Source of the DNA: Salinigranum halophilum | Lineage (GTDB): Archaea > Halobacteriota > Halobacteria > Halobacteriales > Haloferacaceae | Reading direction: 5' to 3' | Assembly: GCF_007004735.1 (NCBI RefSeq) | Contig: NZ_ML660182.1 | Coordinates: 676,130-740,129, forward strand | DNA: 64,000 bases | In this document: positions 57,591 through 64,000 of the stretch, one piece after another | Position numbering within the stretch: position 1 is the first letter of the stretch | How the letters are laid out: each line of letters opens with the position of its first letter | Notes under the pieces: model-generated | What the model was told of the DNA's origin: nothing | The model's input: the letters and a program-made list of their open reading frames with translations, nothing else | Databases searched by the model: none | Program-made: the position numbers and the translations under genes

Positions 57591-58048
57591 GCGAACACGA
57601 ACTCCGCGTCTCGAAGATCCGCAACGGCACCGTCATCGACCACGTCGCCGCCGGACAGGCGCTGAACGTGCTCACCATCCTCGGTATCGACGGCACCAGC
57701 GGTGAGTCGGTCTCCGTGGGCATGAACGTTCCATCGGGGCGGCTCGGCCGCAAGGACATCGTGAAGGTCGAAGACCGCGAACTCAGCCCCTCGGAGGTCG
57801 ACGTCCTCTCACTCATCGCGCCCGAGGCGACCATCAACATCGTCCGCGACTACGAGGTGGTCGAGAAGAACCGCGTCGAGCGCCCCGAGCGGGTCGTCGG
57901 CGTCCTCTCGTGTCCGAACCACAACTGCATCACGAACGGGAACGAACCCGTCGCCTCGAAGTTCACCGTCGTCTCCGACGGGCTCCGGTGTGAATACTGC
58001 GGGACGTTCATCCACGAGTCGTTCGCCGAGCACATCGACGGCTCCTGA
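57587..58048 (+). CDS. pyrI: aspartate carbamoyltransferase regulatory subunit
   Basis: 153 residues. The nucleotide-binding half ([22 protein letters not shown], about 5-26) is followed by the zinc domain: CPNHNC (about 106-111) and CEYC (about 135-138) supply four cysteines. PyrI binds CTP and ATP allosterically and holds the catalytic trimers together. Its N-terminus matches other archaeal PyrI proteins. The gene is followed by 128 bp without a gene before the tiny membrane protein. Confidence 0.96.
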   Translation: MSEHELRVSKIRNGTVIDHVAAGQALNVLTILGIDGTSGESVSVGMNVPSGRLGRKDIVKVEDRELSPSEVDVLSLIAPEATINIVRDYEVVEKNRVERPERVVGVLSCPNHNCITNGNEPVASKFTVVSDGLRCEYCGTFIHESFAEHIDGS

Positions 58049-58176
58049 ACGGTGCGGTCTGTCACCGTCCACGGCTCGCGGTGGTCCGCGTCGACGACAG
58101 TCACGGCTGAACGAACGCCACGCCCGCCGCTGCCATCGCCGAAACCACTTTGTAACCCCTGCATCAACGTACATAC

Positions 58177-58278
58177 ATGTCCGGAAAAGCAAAGCTGGTC
58201 CTCGTGGTGGCACTCGTCGCAGCCGTCTACCTGATGGTCTCCTCGGGCGGTGAGGCCGTCGAAGTGTCCGAGGAGTGA
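58177..58278 (+). CDS. 33-residue membrane peptide
   Basis: ATG at 58177 to TGA at 58276-58278. MSGKAKLVLVVALVAAVYLM is a short basic start and one TM helix; the tail VSSGGEAVEVSEE is acidic. Tiny proteins of this form recur in haloarchaea. It has its own spacing from pyrI and precedes the TIM-barrel-like gene by 63 bp. Role unknown. Confidence 0.6.
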   Translation: MSGKAKLVLVVALVAAVYLMVSSGGEAVEVSEE

Positions 58279-58341
58279 CGCCACCTCCAGTCGCACAGCG
58301 CGAACGAAAACCGTTACCCGCCGCGGCCCCTTCTTCGACCC

Positions 58342-59235
58342 ATGTACGGCGTCGTCACGCGGAACGCGGAGGAGGTCGAGTGGAGCGATTTCGACCGCGG
58401 CTTCTACGAGGTCAAGGACGTCACGGGCCGAGCGGCCGCGCCGCTCCCGAACGCGGTGAACATGGTCTCTTGTTTCGGCGACAACGCCGCCGCCGACGAG
58501 AACCCGGACCTCGTCCCCGTCGACGACGAGGGCAACCTCGCAACACGGGACATGACCTACTTCGACTGGGCGTACGTCTGCCCGACGAACGAGCGCTACC
58601 GAGAGGGGTTGCTCGAGATCGTCGACGACTGCGTCGCCGAGAACGACGACGTCCGACTCGACGACGTCGGCTTCCCCCGCGCGGAGTTCTGTCACTGCGA
58701 GCGGTGTGAGCGACTCTTCGCCGAGTGGACGGAGCGACGCGACGCCGAACGGTCGAGCGGGCCGGGCCCGCGAGACAGCGACCGCGACGACTGGTTCGAC
58801 TGGCGCGCCGCGGTCATCACCGACTTCGTCGCCGAGGCCGCGTCGCGGATTCCGGGGCGAACCTACCTGACGCTCTACCCCGACCCCTACCCGGGACATC
58901 TGTACGAGCGCGCCGGCCTCGACCTCGACGCGCTGGCCGAGCACGTCGACGAGTTCGTCGTCCCCCTCTACGACACCCACTACGGGACGACCTACTGGCT
59001 GGAGACCATCGCAAAGGGGTTCGAGACGCGCCTCGCGGACCTCCCGGTCGACCTCTCCATCGAACTGTACGCCGTGAACGTCGACCTCGACGACCTCATC
59101 CACGCGATGGAGGTCGCCGAAGCCTACGCGAAGGACGTGCTGTTCGGCTACGACGCGAGCAACGCGGCCGCGGCGCTCCGACGGATGCGTGCGGACGCCG
59201 AGGAGGGCCGGACGTTCACACCCGACGACTCGTAG
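58342..59235 (+). CDS. TIM-barrel-like haloarchaeal protein with CHCERC motif
   Basis: 297 residues; I recognise no named family. The early YFDWAYVCPTNERYREGLLEI (about 73-93) and DDVGFPRAEFCHCERCERLF (about 111-130) look like barrel strands with the acid/aromatic pattern of glycoside-hydrolase-like proteins; CHCERC (about 121-126) could bind a metal. YLTLYPDPYPGHLYERAG and FVVPLYDTHYGTTYWLETIA, then LSIELYAVNVDLDDLIHAM and VLFGYDAS, continue the strand series. The role may be sugar-related but this is inference. No signal peptide. Confidence 0.75.
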   Translation: MYGVVTRNAEEVEWSDFDRGFYEVKDVTGRAAAPLPNAVNMVSCFGDNAAADENPDLVPVDDEGNLATRDMTYFDWAYVCPTNERYREGLLEIVDDCVAENDDVRLDDVGFPRAEFCHCERCERLFAEWTERRDAERSSGPGPRDSDRDDWFDWRAAVITDFVAEAASRIPGRTYLTLYPDPYPGHLYERAGLDLDALAEHVDEFVVPLYDTHYGTTYWLETIAKGFETRLADLPVDLSIELYAVNVDLDDLIHAMEVAEAYAKDVLFGYDASNAAAALRRMRADAEEGRTFTPDDS

Positions 59236-59279
59236 CGACTGTCACGACCCGGGTCAGAGCCGACTCGCGACGGGTCGTC

Positions 59280-59390
59280 TCACAGGCCCGAGAGGAACCA
59301 GATGACCGCGATGCCGAGGAGCGTCATGACGATGGCGAAGGCGAACAGACCGATCATCAGCCGTTTCTGTCCCGCAGTTGCTTCTGCCAT
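59280..59390 (-). CDS. 36-residue membrane peptide
   Basis: ATG at 59390 to TGA at 59280-59282. MAEATAGQKRLMIGLFAFAI has a basic lead and one long hydrophobic helix (through IAVIWFLSGL). It is a typical haloarchaeal single-TM mini-protein, divergent from nothing and convergent with the TIM-barrel-like gene, and lies 40 bp before the ribokinase stop region on the same strand as ribokinase. Role unknown. Confidence 0.6.
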   Translation of the reverse strand: MAEATAGQKRLMIGLFAFAIVMTLLGIAVIWFLSGL

Positions 59391-59430
59391 ACGAATCCCT
59401 GGGAGCCGACAGGCTTAGGCGCACCGCCTC

Positions 59431-60360
59431 TCACAGGCGCGCGTCGACCGTCTCGGCGTCGGGAACAGCCGGCTGGACGCCTTCTGACTCGGTGGACAGC
59501 GCCGCGGCTGTCACCGCGCGTTCGACCGCGGTCCGGAAGGCCTCGCCTGTCGCCAGAGTCGCCGCGAGGTAGCCCGTGAAGACGTCGCCCGCACCGGTGG
59601 TGTCGACGGGGTCGACCGCGGGCGGGGCAACCTCGAACGACTCGGGGCCGGCGACGCTGACGAGGTCGGAGCCGTGCGTGACGACGAGCGTCCCCTCGAA
59701 GTCCGCGAGTTCGGCTTCGAGGTGGTGGAACTCGGTCGCGTTCGGGACGACGACGTCGACCGCGTCGTGACCGACGAGTGGTTCGGCCCCCGCCGCAGGT
59801 GCGGGGTCGACGACGACGGTCGGCGCGTCGGGGTCGGCTGCGAGTCGGTCGAGGAGCCAGACGGCCGTCTCACACGGAATCTCGTTCTGGAGGAGGAGGG
59901 CCGACGCATCGCGAACCGTGTCGAGTCGGGGTTCGACGTACTGGCGATCGACGGCGTCGTTCGCGCCGGCGAGGATGGTGATGCGGTTCTCCGCGGCCTC
60001 GTCGACGACGATGTACGCCGACCCCGTCGGGCCGTCGACGCGGGCGACGTCGGAGACGTCGACGCCGTGTCCACCGACGCCGCTGCAGACCCCGTACTCG
60101 GACTCGTCGTCGCCGACGCAGCCGAGGAACGCCGTGCCGGCACCCGCGTGTGCGGCCGCGACAGCCTGATTCGCGCCCTTTCCACCCAGAGACACCTCGG
60201 TCAGCCGGTCGACGAATTCGTTCGGGACGGACTCGACGGCCGTCGTCTCCCCCGGTGCCGGCAGCCAGTCGTACTGTCGTTCGAGCGTCGCGACCGCGTC
60301 GTCGGAGAGGTAGCCGACGTGGTCGACGTTGACGCTCCCGAGACTCACCACCTCGTGCAT
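59431..60360 (-). CDS. rbsK: ribokinase (PfkB family)
   Basis: 309 residues. EVSLGGKGANQAVAAAHAGA (about 55-74) is the PfkB signature 1; FLGCVGDDESEYG and VDGPTGSAYIVVDEAAENRI are ribokinase-like; VDPVDTTGAGDVFTGYLAAT (about 253-272) is signature 2 with catalytic Asp. The fold and the GGKGANQA block favour ribokinase over other sugar kinases. Next to a divergent nucleoside hydrolase, it would phosphorylate ribose released from nucleosides. Soluble. Confidence 0.9.
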   Translation of the reverse strand: MHEVVSLGSVNVDHVGYLSDDAVATLERQYDWLPAPGETTAVESVPNEFVDRLTEVSLGGKGANQAVAAAHAGAGTAFLGCVGDDESEYGVCSGVGGHGVDVSDVARVDGPTGSAYIVVDEAAENRITILAGANDAVDRQYVEPRLDTVRDASALLLQNEIPCETAVWLLDRLAADPDAPTVVVDPAPAAGAEPLVGHDAVDVVVPNATEFHHLEAELADFEGTLVVTHGSDLVSVAGPESFEVAPPAVDPVDTTGAGDVFTGYLAATLATGEAFRTAVERAVTAAALSTESEGVQPAVPDAETVDARL

Positions 60361-60490
60361 GGCAGGTCTCAGGTACCTCGAATAAAAGCCAGTTGGGATA
60401 CCACGCCAGACGTGTCAGCGCCGTGAATTTCGACCGGTCGGCTCCGGAACGCTTCGCAGGCGCTTTCACCACTCACTCGTGAGAGGGCGT

Positions 60491-61444
60491 ATGACCCGAC
60501 GAGTAATCGTCGACACGGACACCGCGGGCGACGACACGCAGGCGCTCGTGCTGTCGCTCCTGTCGGAGCGGGTGACGGTCGACGCCGTGACCGTCGTCGC
60601 GGGCAACGTGGAGTTCGAGTACGAGGTCGAGAACGCCAAGTACACGCTCGACCTCCTCGGTCGGTCGGACGTCCCCGTCTACGAGGGAGCTCGCTCGCCG
60701 CTCCTCAAAGCGTGGGAGCACGCCGACCAGGTCCACGGCGAGGGCGGCCTCGGCGGCGACCTCTTCCCCGACACGGGCATCGACTCCGCCGATGGCCACG
60801 CGGTCGACGCCATCGTCAAGCGCGCCCGCGCCGCGCCGGGGGAGATTTCGCTCCTCTGTATCGGTCCGCTCACGAACGTCGCGCTCGCCCTCGCGCGCGA
60901 ACCCGACCTGCCCGACCTCCTCGACGAGGTCGTCGTCATGGGCGGGGCTGTCGGCACACTCGGCAACGACACGCCCGCCGCCGAGTACAACTTCTGGGTC
61001 GACCCCGACGCGGCCAAGCGGGTCGTCCGCGACCTCGACGTGACGCTCGTCGACTGGGGACTCACCCTCAGAGACGGCTTCTTCGGTCCCGCCGACTTCG
61101 AGCGGGTCGCCGCGCTCGACACGCCGACGAGCGAGTTCTTCGAGACCATCACCGAGCGTCACCGGACGTTCTCGAGAGAACAGAACGGCACCGACGGCGT
61201 CACTCTCCCCGACTCGCTGGCGGCAGCCTGTCTACTCGCCCCCGAGCTCGTCGACCGCGAGGCGCGCTACCACGTCGACGTGGACGAGCGCGAGGGGCTG
61301 ACGCGTGGGTACAGCCTCGTCGACGTAAACGGCGTGCTGGACGAGGAGCCGAACGCGACGGTCGTCGAATCCGTCGACGCCGACCGGTTCACCGAGATGG
61401 TCCACGCGACGCTCGCCGGCGACGCGCCCGAATCGGTGCTGTGA
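60491..61444 (+). CDS. nucleoside hydrolase
   Basis: 317 residues from the ATG at 60491 (MTRRVIVDTDTAGDDTQAL). DTDTAGDD (7-14) is the N-terminal DTDxGxDD-type calcium-binding cluster; GPLTNVALALAREPDLPDLL (about 125-144), VMGGAVGTLGND and AEYNFWVDPDAAKRVVRDL (about 164-182) are the other conserved blocks. The enzyme hydrolyses the N-glycosidic bond of ribonucleosides. The ribokinase gene starts 130 bp away on the other strand. Confidence 0.93.
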   Translation: MTRRVIVDTDTAGDDTQALVLSLLSERVTVDAVTVVAGNVEFEYEVENAKYTLDLLGRSDVPVYEGARSPLLKAWEHADQVHGEGGLGGDLFPDTGIDSADGHAVDAIVKRARAAPGEISLLCIGPLTNVALALAREPDLPDLLDEVVVMGGAVGTLGNDTPAAEYNFWVDPDAAKRVVRDLDVTLVDWGLTLRDGFFGPADFERVAALDTPTSEFFETITERHRTFSREQNGTDGVTLPDSLAAACLLAPELVDREARYHVDVDEREGLTRGYSLVDVNGVLDEEPNATVVESVDADRFTEMVHATLAGDAPESVL

Positions 61445-61597
61445 CTCCGGCGGCGACCGACCTCGCAACCGCGACACGCGACTCGACTCGACGGTCGGCC
61501 CGCACGCGGCACTCGAACGCAGCGTTCTCCCGCACGGTGAGGGGCCTGCCACGCGGTGACGGGGAGATACCCGTCGCCGCCAGCCCGTGCGACGCAC

Positions 61598-62329
61598 TCA
61601 GTCGAGCGTGACGTCCTCGGCGGGTTCCGACTGCTCGAACCGTGGCGTCGGCCCGTCGGTCGGGGCGGCCCAGGCGACCGCGTTGGCTAACACCCGACGG
61701 ATCTCGTCTTGGTAGTAGATGGGATACGTCTCGTGGCCGGGACGGAAGTAGAAGACGCGCCCGCTCCCGCGGGTGTAACAGCAGCCGCTTCGGAACACCT
61801 CGCCGCCTTCGAACCAGGAGGTGAAGACGAGTTCGTCGGGCGCGGGCACGTCGAACCGCTCGCCGTACATCTCCGCGCGAGGGACGACGAACGACTCGTC
61901 GAGGCCGGCGGCGATGGGGTGGCCCGGTTCGATGGTCCAGAGCCGCTCGCGCTCGCCTGCTTCGCGCCACTTCAACGCGCAGGAGGTCCCCATCAGCCGT
62001 TTGAACGGCTTCGAGTAGTGACCCGAGTGGAGGACGAGCAGGCCCATCCCGTCTCGGACTCGCTCGCAGACGCGTTCGACGACGTCGTCGCGCACCTCGT
62101 CGTGCGCGCGGTGTCCCCACCACGTGAGGACGTCGGTCGATTCGAGGACGTCGGGAGTGAGGCCGTGGTCGGGTTCGTCGAGTGTCGCCGTTCGCGTCTC
62201 GAACCCGCGCTCGGCGAGGCCGTCGGCGATGGCGGTGTGGATGCCGTCGGGGTACACCGCGCGCACCGCGTCGGCGTCACGTTCGTGTCGGTACTCGTTC
62301 CAGACGGTGACCCGTGTCTCGTGTGTCAT
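61598..62329 (-). CDS. ThuA-like protein (trehalose utilisation family)
   Basis: 243 residues. [23 protein letters not shown] (about 8-30) and [12 protein letters not shown] (about 68-79) with [19 protein letters not shown] (about 95-113) are ThuA-type motifs with the class I glutamine-amidotransferase-like fold, including a conserved His near [20 protein letters not shown] follows. ThuA-type proteins take part in sugar, often keto-sugar, metabolism with no settled reaction. Its neighbours are nucleoside-hydrolase and a membrane protein; convergent with the former. Confidence 0.88.
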   Translation of the reverse strand: MTHETRVTVWNEYRHERDADAVRAVYPDGIHTAIADGLAERGFETRTATLDEPDHGLTPDVLESTDVLTWWGHRAHDEVRDDVVERVCERVRDGMGLLVLHSGHYSKPFKRLMGTSCALKWREAGERERLWTIEPGHPIAAGLDESFVVPRAEMYGERFDVPAPDELVFTSWFEGGEVFRSGCCYTRGSGRVFYFRPGHETYPIYYQDEIRRVLANAVAWAAPTDGPTPRFEQSEPAEDVTLD

Positions 62330-62426
62330 CGTGATACAGTCGCGTCGTCCCCGGGCGTGATGAACGTGTTGAGTGCGGTGGCCCGCACGGCGAACGGTTC
62401 AAACCCGTCCGGTCCAACTCCCGTGC

Positions 62427-62792
62427 GTGTTCGACCCCGAACCGGTCCGCCACCCGGACGACGAACCCGAGCGCGACGAGGCCGGGCCGTGGCTCGCGAT
62501 TCTCGCGGGCTGTGCGGCCGTGTGGGTCGCCCTCGCGCTCGTCGACTGGCGACTCCTCTCGGAGGGGACGTTCCTGTGGGCGACGGCGAAGAGCCTCTAC
62601 ACGCTCGTCCTCGCGCCACTCGCGGCCGCGGCGCTGCTGCAGGACACGCGCGCACTCGGCGTCGACGGCATCGAGGTCGGCCCGCTCAAGTGGGCGTACG
62701 CGGCCGTCGCGCTGTTCTTCCCGCCCGTCGGTGGCCTGTACCTGTTCCACCGGCGCGCCATCTGCGACCGGGCGACGGCGTCCGTCGACTGA
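62427..62792 (+). CDS. small membrane protein, GTG start
   Basis: About 121 residues from GTG 62427 (the first residues read VFDPEPVRHPDDEPERDEAGP); an earlier ATG at 62373 adds 18 Arg-rich residues. Three to four TM segments: WLAILAGCAAVWVALALVDW (about 23-42), SLYTLVLAPLAAAALLQD and WAYAAVALFFPPVGGLYLFH. The polar N-terminus would be cytoplasmic. I recognise no family. Confidence 0.65.
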   Translation: MFDPEPVRHPDDEPERDEAGPWLAILAGCAAVWVALALVDWRLLSEGTFLWATAKSLYTLVLAPLAAAALLQDTRALGVDGIEVGPLKWAYAAVALFFPPVGGLYLFHRRAICDRATASVD

Positions 62793-62849
62793 GCGACCGC
62801 ACGACAGAGAAACAGTCCCGATAAGACGACGGAGCCCCGAGCGACGGGT

Positions 62850-63359
62850 ATGTCCGAACGAACGACGTCGGTGACTCGCCGACGGGCTCTCCGTGTCGGC
62901 GCACTGGCGTGTGTAGTGGGTGTCGCTGGCTGTTCCTCCGGCGGCGACGAGAGCGGCGGCGGGAGCGACGGCGAGCGCGAGGCGAGCAGCGATGACGACG
63001 GGAGCGGCGGCTCGGCCGACTACGCCGACTGGCTCGCGGACGCTCCCAACTACGACGGCTCGGCCGTCGACCGAACCGGCCAGGGCTCGGTGACGGTCAC
63101 CGTCGGCGCGGGGAACGGGCTGCTCTTCGACCCGGTCGCCGTCGAGGTGTCGCCCGGAACCACCGTCGTCTGGGAGTGGACCGGCCGCGGCGGGCAGCAC
63201 AACGTCGTCGAGGCGGACGGGGCGTTCGAGTCCGAACTCGCCTCCGCGCAGGGGACCACCTACGAGCGGACGTTCGACGAGCCGGGTGCCGTGCGGTACT
63301 ACTGCCTCCCTCACCAGGCGGTCGGGATGAAGGGCGTCGTTGACGTCGTCGAGGACTGA
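62850..63359 (+). CDS. halocyanin-type blue copper protein (Tat lipoprotein)
   Basis: 169 residues. RRRALRVGALACVVGVAGCSS is a twin-arginine lipoprotein signal with lipobox VAGC (about 25-28); a Gly/Ser/Glu/Asp-rich linker (about 30-55) follows. The plastocyanin domain (about 60-169) has the four copper ligands: His in RGGQHNVV (about 116), Cys in YYCLPH (about 151), His in the same motif and Met in GMKG. Halocyanins are membrane-anchored electron carriers at the outer cell surface. Confidence 0.95.
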   Translation: MSERTTSVTRRRALRVGALACVVGVAGCSSGGDESGGGSDGEREASSDDDGSGGSADYADWLADAPNYDGSAVDRTGQGSVTVTVGAGNGLLFDPVAVEVSPGTTVVWEWTGRGGQHNVVEADGAFESELASAQGTTYERTFDEPGAVRYYCLPHQAVGMKGVVDVVED

Positions 63360-63361
63360 CC

Positions 63362-64000
63362 TCAGCCGTCGGCGTCGAGACCAGAGAACGCCTCGCCGGC
63401 CAGGCCAGGACCCGCGGGGACCGTCATCCCGCCGTCGACGACCGGCGCGGGGTCGGCCGCGAGGTCGCGGGAGAGGAAGTCGCCAGTCGCGAGACCGCAC
63501 GCCGGCGGGTCGCCGAGCGCGGCGGCGACGTGGAGCGCGCCCGTCCGGGCGACGACGGCGTCGATGGTCGTGGTCACGACGCTGCCGAGGCCCGCCTCGC
63601 GCGCCTGCTCGGCGACCGCGAGGGCTTGGTCGACCCCGCCGAGCGCCATCGGCTTCAGCACGAGTACGTCCGCCGCCGCTCGGGCGAGTATCTCGTCGAC
63701 GGTGCTGGTGGCGAGCGTCTCGTCGACGGCGACGCGGAACGGACATCGCTCACGGAACGACGCGTGGCCCGCGACGTCTGCGGCGTCGAGCGGCTGTTCG
63801 ACGTACTCGAGGTCGACCCCACGCTCGGCGACACGCTCGACGAACCGCGTCGCCTCGTCTGTCGTCCACGCCCCGTTGGCGTCGACGCGCAGGGCCACCT
63901 CGGCGGCGGCCTCCCGTGCGGCGACGACGCGCTCGACGTCCCGCTCGACGAGGCCGACTCCGACCTTCAGCTTCACGCAGTCGTAGCCCGACGCCACGGC
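63362..64000 (-). CDS. menC: o-succinylbenzoate synthase (menC), 3' part; 5' end outside window
   Basis: About 212 residues are visible; the gene continues off the right edge. YDCVKLKVGVGLVERDVERV holds the first enolase-superfamily Lys; RVDANGAWTTDEATRF and YVEQPLDA (Glu), RVAVDETLAT (Asp/Glu) and VLKPMALGGVDQAL (Lys) are the metal and acid/base residues. The family dehydrates SHCHC to o-succinylbenzoate in menaquinone synthesis; an N-acylamino acid racemase or muconate enzyme with the same scaffold is less likely. It lies just 2 bp after the halocyanin stop, convergent. Confidence 0.85.
   Translation of the reverse strand, partial: AVASGYDCVKLKVGVGLVERDVERVVAAREAAAEVALRVDANGAWTTDEATRFVERVAERGVDLEYVEQPLDAADVAGHASFRERCPFRVAVDETLATSTVDEILARAAADVLVLKPMALGGVDQALAVAEQAREAGLGSVVTTTIDAVVARTGALHVAAALGDPPACGLATGDFLSRDLAADPAPVVDGGMTVPAGPGLAGEAFSGLDADG

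Noticed and set aside
1-64000. Mobile elements, integrases, toxin-antitoxin or defence systems
   Set aside because: No transposase, integrase, restriction, CRISPR-Cas or toxin motifs were seen in any plausible gene; composition is uniform apart from short A/T-rich promoters.

Overview
The window is about 67% G+C and reads as chromosomal DNA of a halophilic archaeon (class Halobacteria). The evidence is: very acidic, Asp/Glu-rich proteins; archaeal information-processing genes (nascent polypeptide-associated complex protein, TrmI, transcription factor S, archaeal-type adenylate kinase); archaeal lipid and isoprenoid genes (geranylgeranyl reductase, phosphomevalonate decarboxylase); Tat lipoproteins (RR motif followed by a LAGC-type lipobox); a halocyanin; and several small families known only from haloarchaea (DUF5787, DUF5789, DUF5797, DUF5798, DUF5518 and DUF5658 types). 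TATA-like boxes 25-32 nt before start codons with no Shine-Dalgarno point to many leaderless mRNAs. The genus cannot be fixed from the sequence. I see no rRNA, CRISPR array, transposase, integrase or restriction system; the window looks like ordinary core and near-core chromosome.

Layout. 1-13.8 kb: end of an O-methyltransferase, a creatininase-family hydrolase, NAC, TrmI, a zinc-ribbon wHTH regulator, a PhoD-type phosphatase without an export signal, a tandem pair of unknown paralogues beside transcription factor S, two DUF5789 paralogues, enoyl-CoA hydratase, DUF5797, DUF5787, a Nudix hydrolase, MscS and a uS10 paralogue. 13.8-27.4 kb: NhaC antiporter with a small coupled partner, an HhH protein, M20 amidohydrolase, geranylgeranyl reductase, an MFS transporter, a complete BMP-type (nucleoside-class) ABC importer, a phosphohexomutase and acylphosphatase. 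27.4-38.6 kb: DICT-domain protein, DUF429, BtpA/SgcQ, type II NADH dehydrogenase-like flavoprotein, phosphomevalonate decarboxylase with a 61-bp tandem duplication at its 3' end, several tiny proteins, DoxX, a lipoprotein, a wHTH regulator, a VOC protein and tRNA-Arg(UCG). 38.6-49.5 kb: RAD55-like ATPase, CoA-binding protein, DUF5798, a three-gene ABC exporter cassette in which one permease is fused to a PrsW-type intramembrane protease, then class II aldolase, 3-hydroxyacyl-CoA dehydrogenase, fructose-1,6-bisphosphatase, an SDR, a third DUF5789 protein and AdkA. 49.5-64 kb: a repeat- and hairpin-rich leader before acyl-CoA carboxylase beta, then MaoC hydratase, CitE-like lyase and glutamate dehydrogenase, a large CBM6-like lipoprotein, pyrBI, a TIM-barrel-like unknown, ribokinase, nucleoside hydrolase, ThuA, halocyanin and a truncated o-succinylbenzoate synthase.

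How the genes work together (inference). The BMP/ABC importer, nucleoside hydrolase and ribokinase would take up nucleosides, split them to base plus ribose and phosphorylate the ribose. Aldolase and FBPase form the gluconeogenic pair. Carboxylase beta, MaoC hydratase, CitE lyase and glutamate dehydrogenase match enzyme classes used in propionyl-CoA/C4 metabolism and the methylaspartate cycle, although the signature mutase and ammonia-lyase are not in the window. The most unusual items are the PrsW-permease fusion cassette with a perfect palindrome upstream, the two mutually exclusive hairpins before the carboxylase gene, the adenylate kinase lacking the P-loop lysine, and a set of very short conserved-looking proteins.
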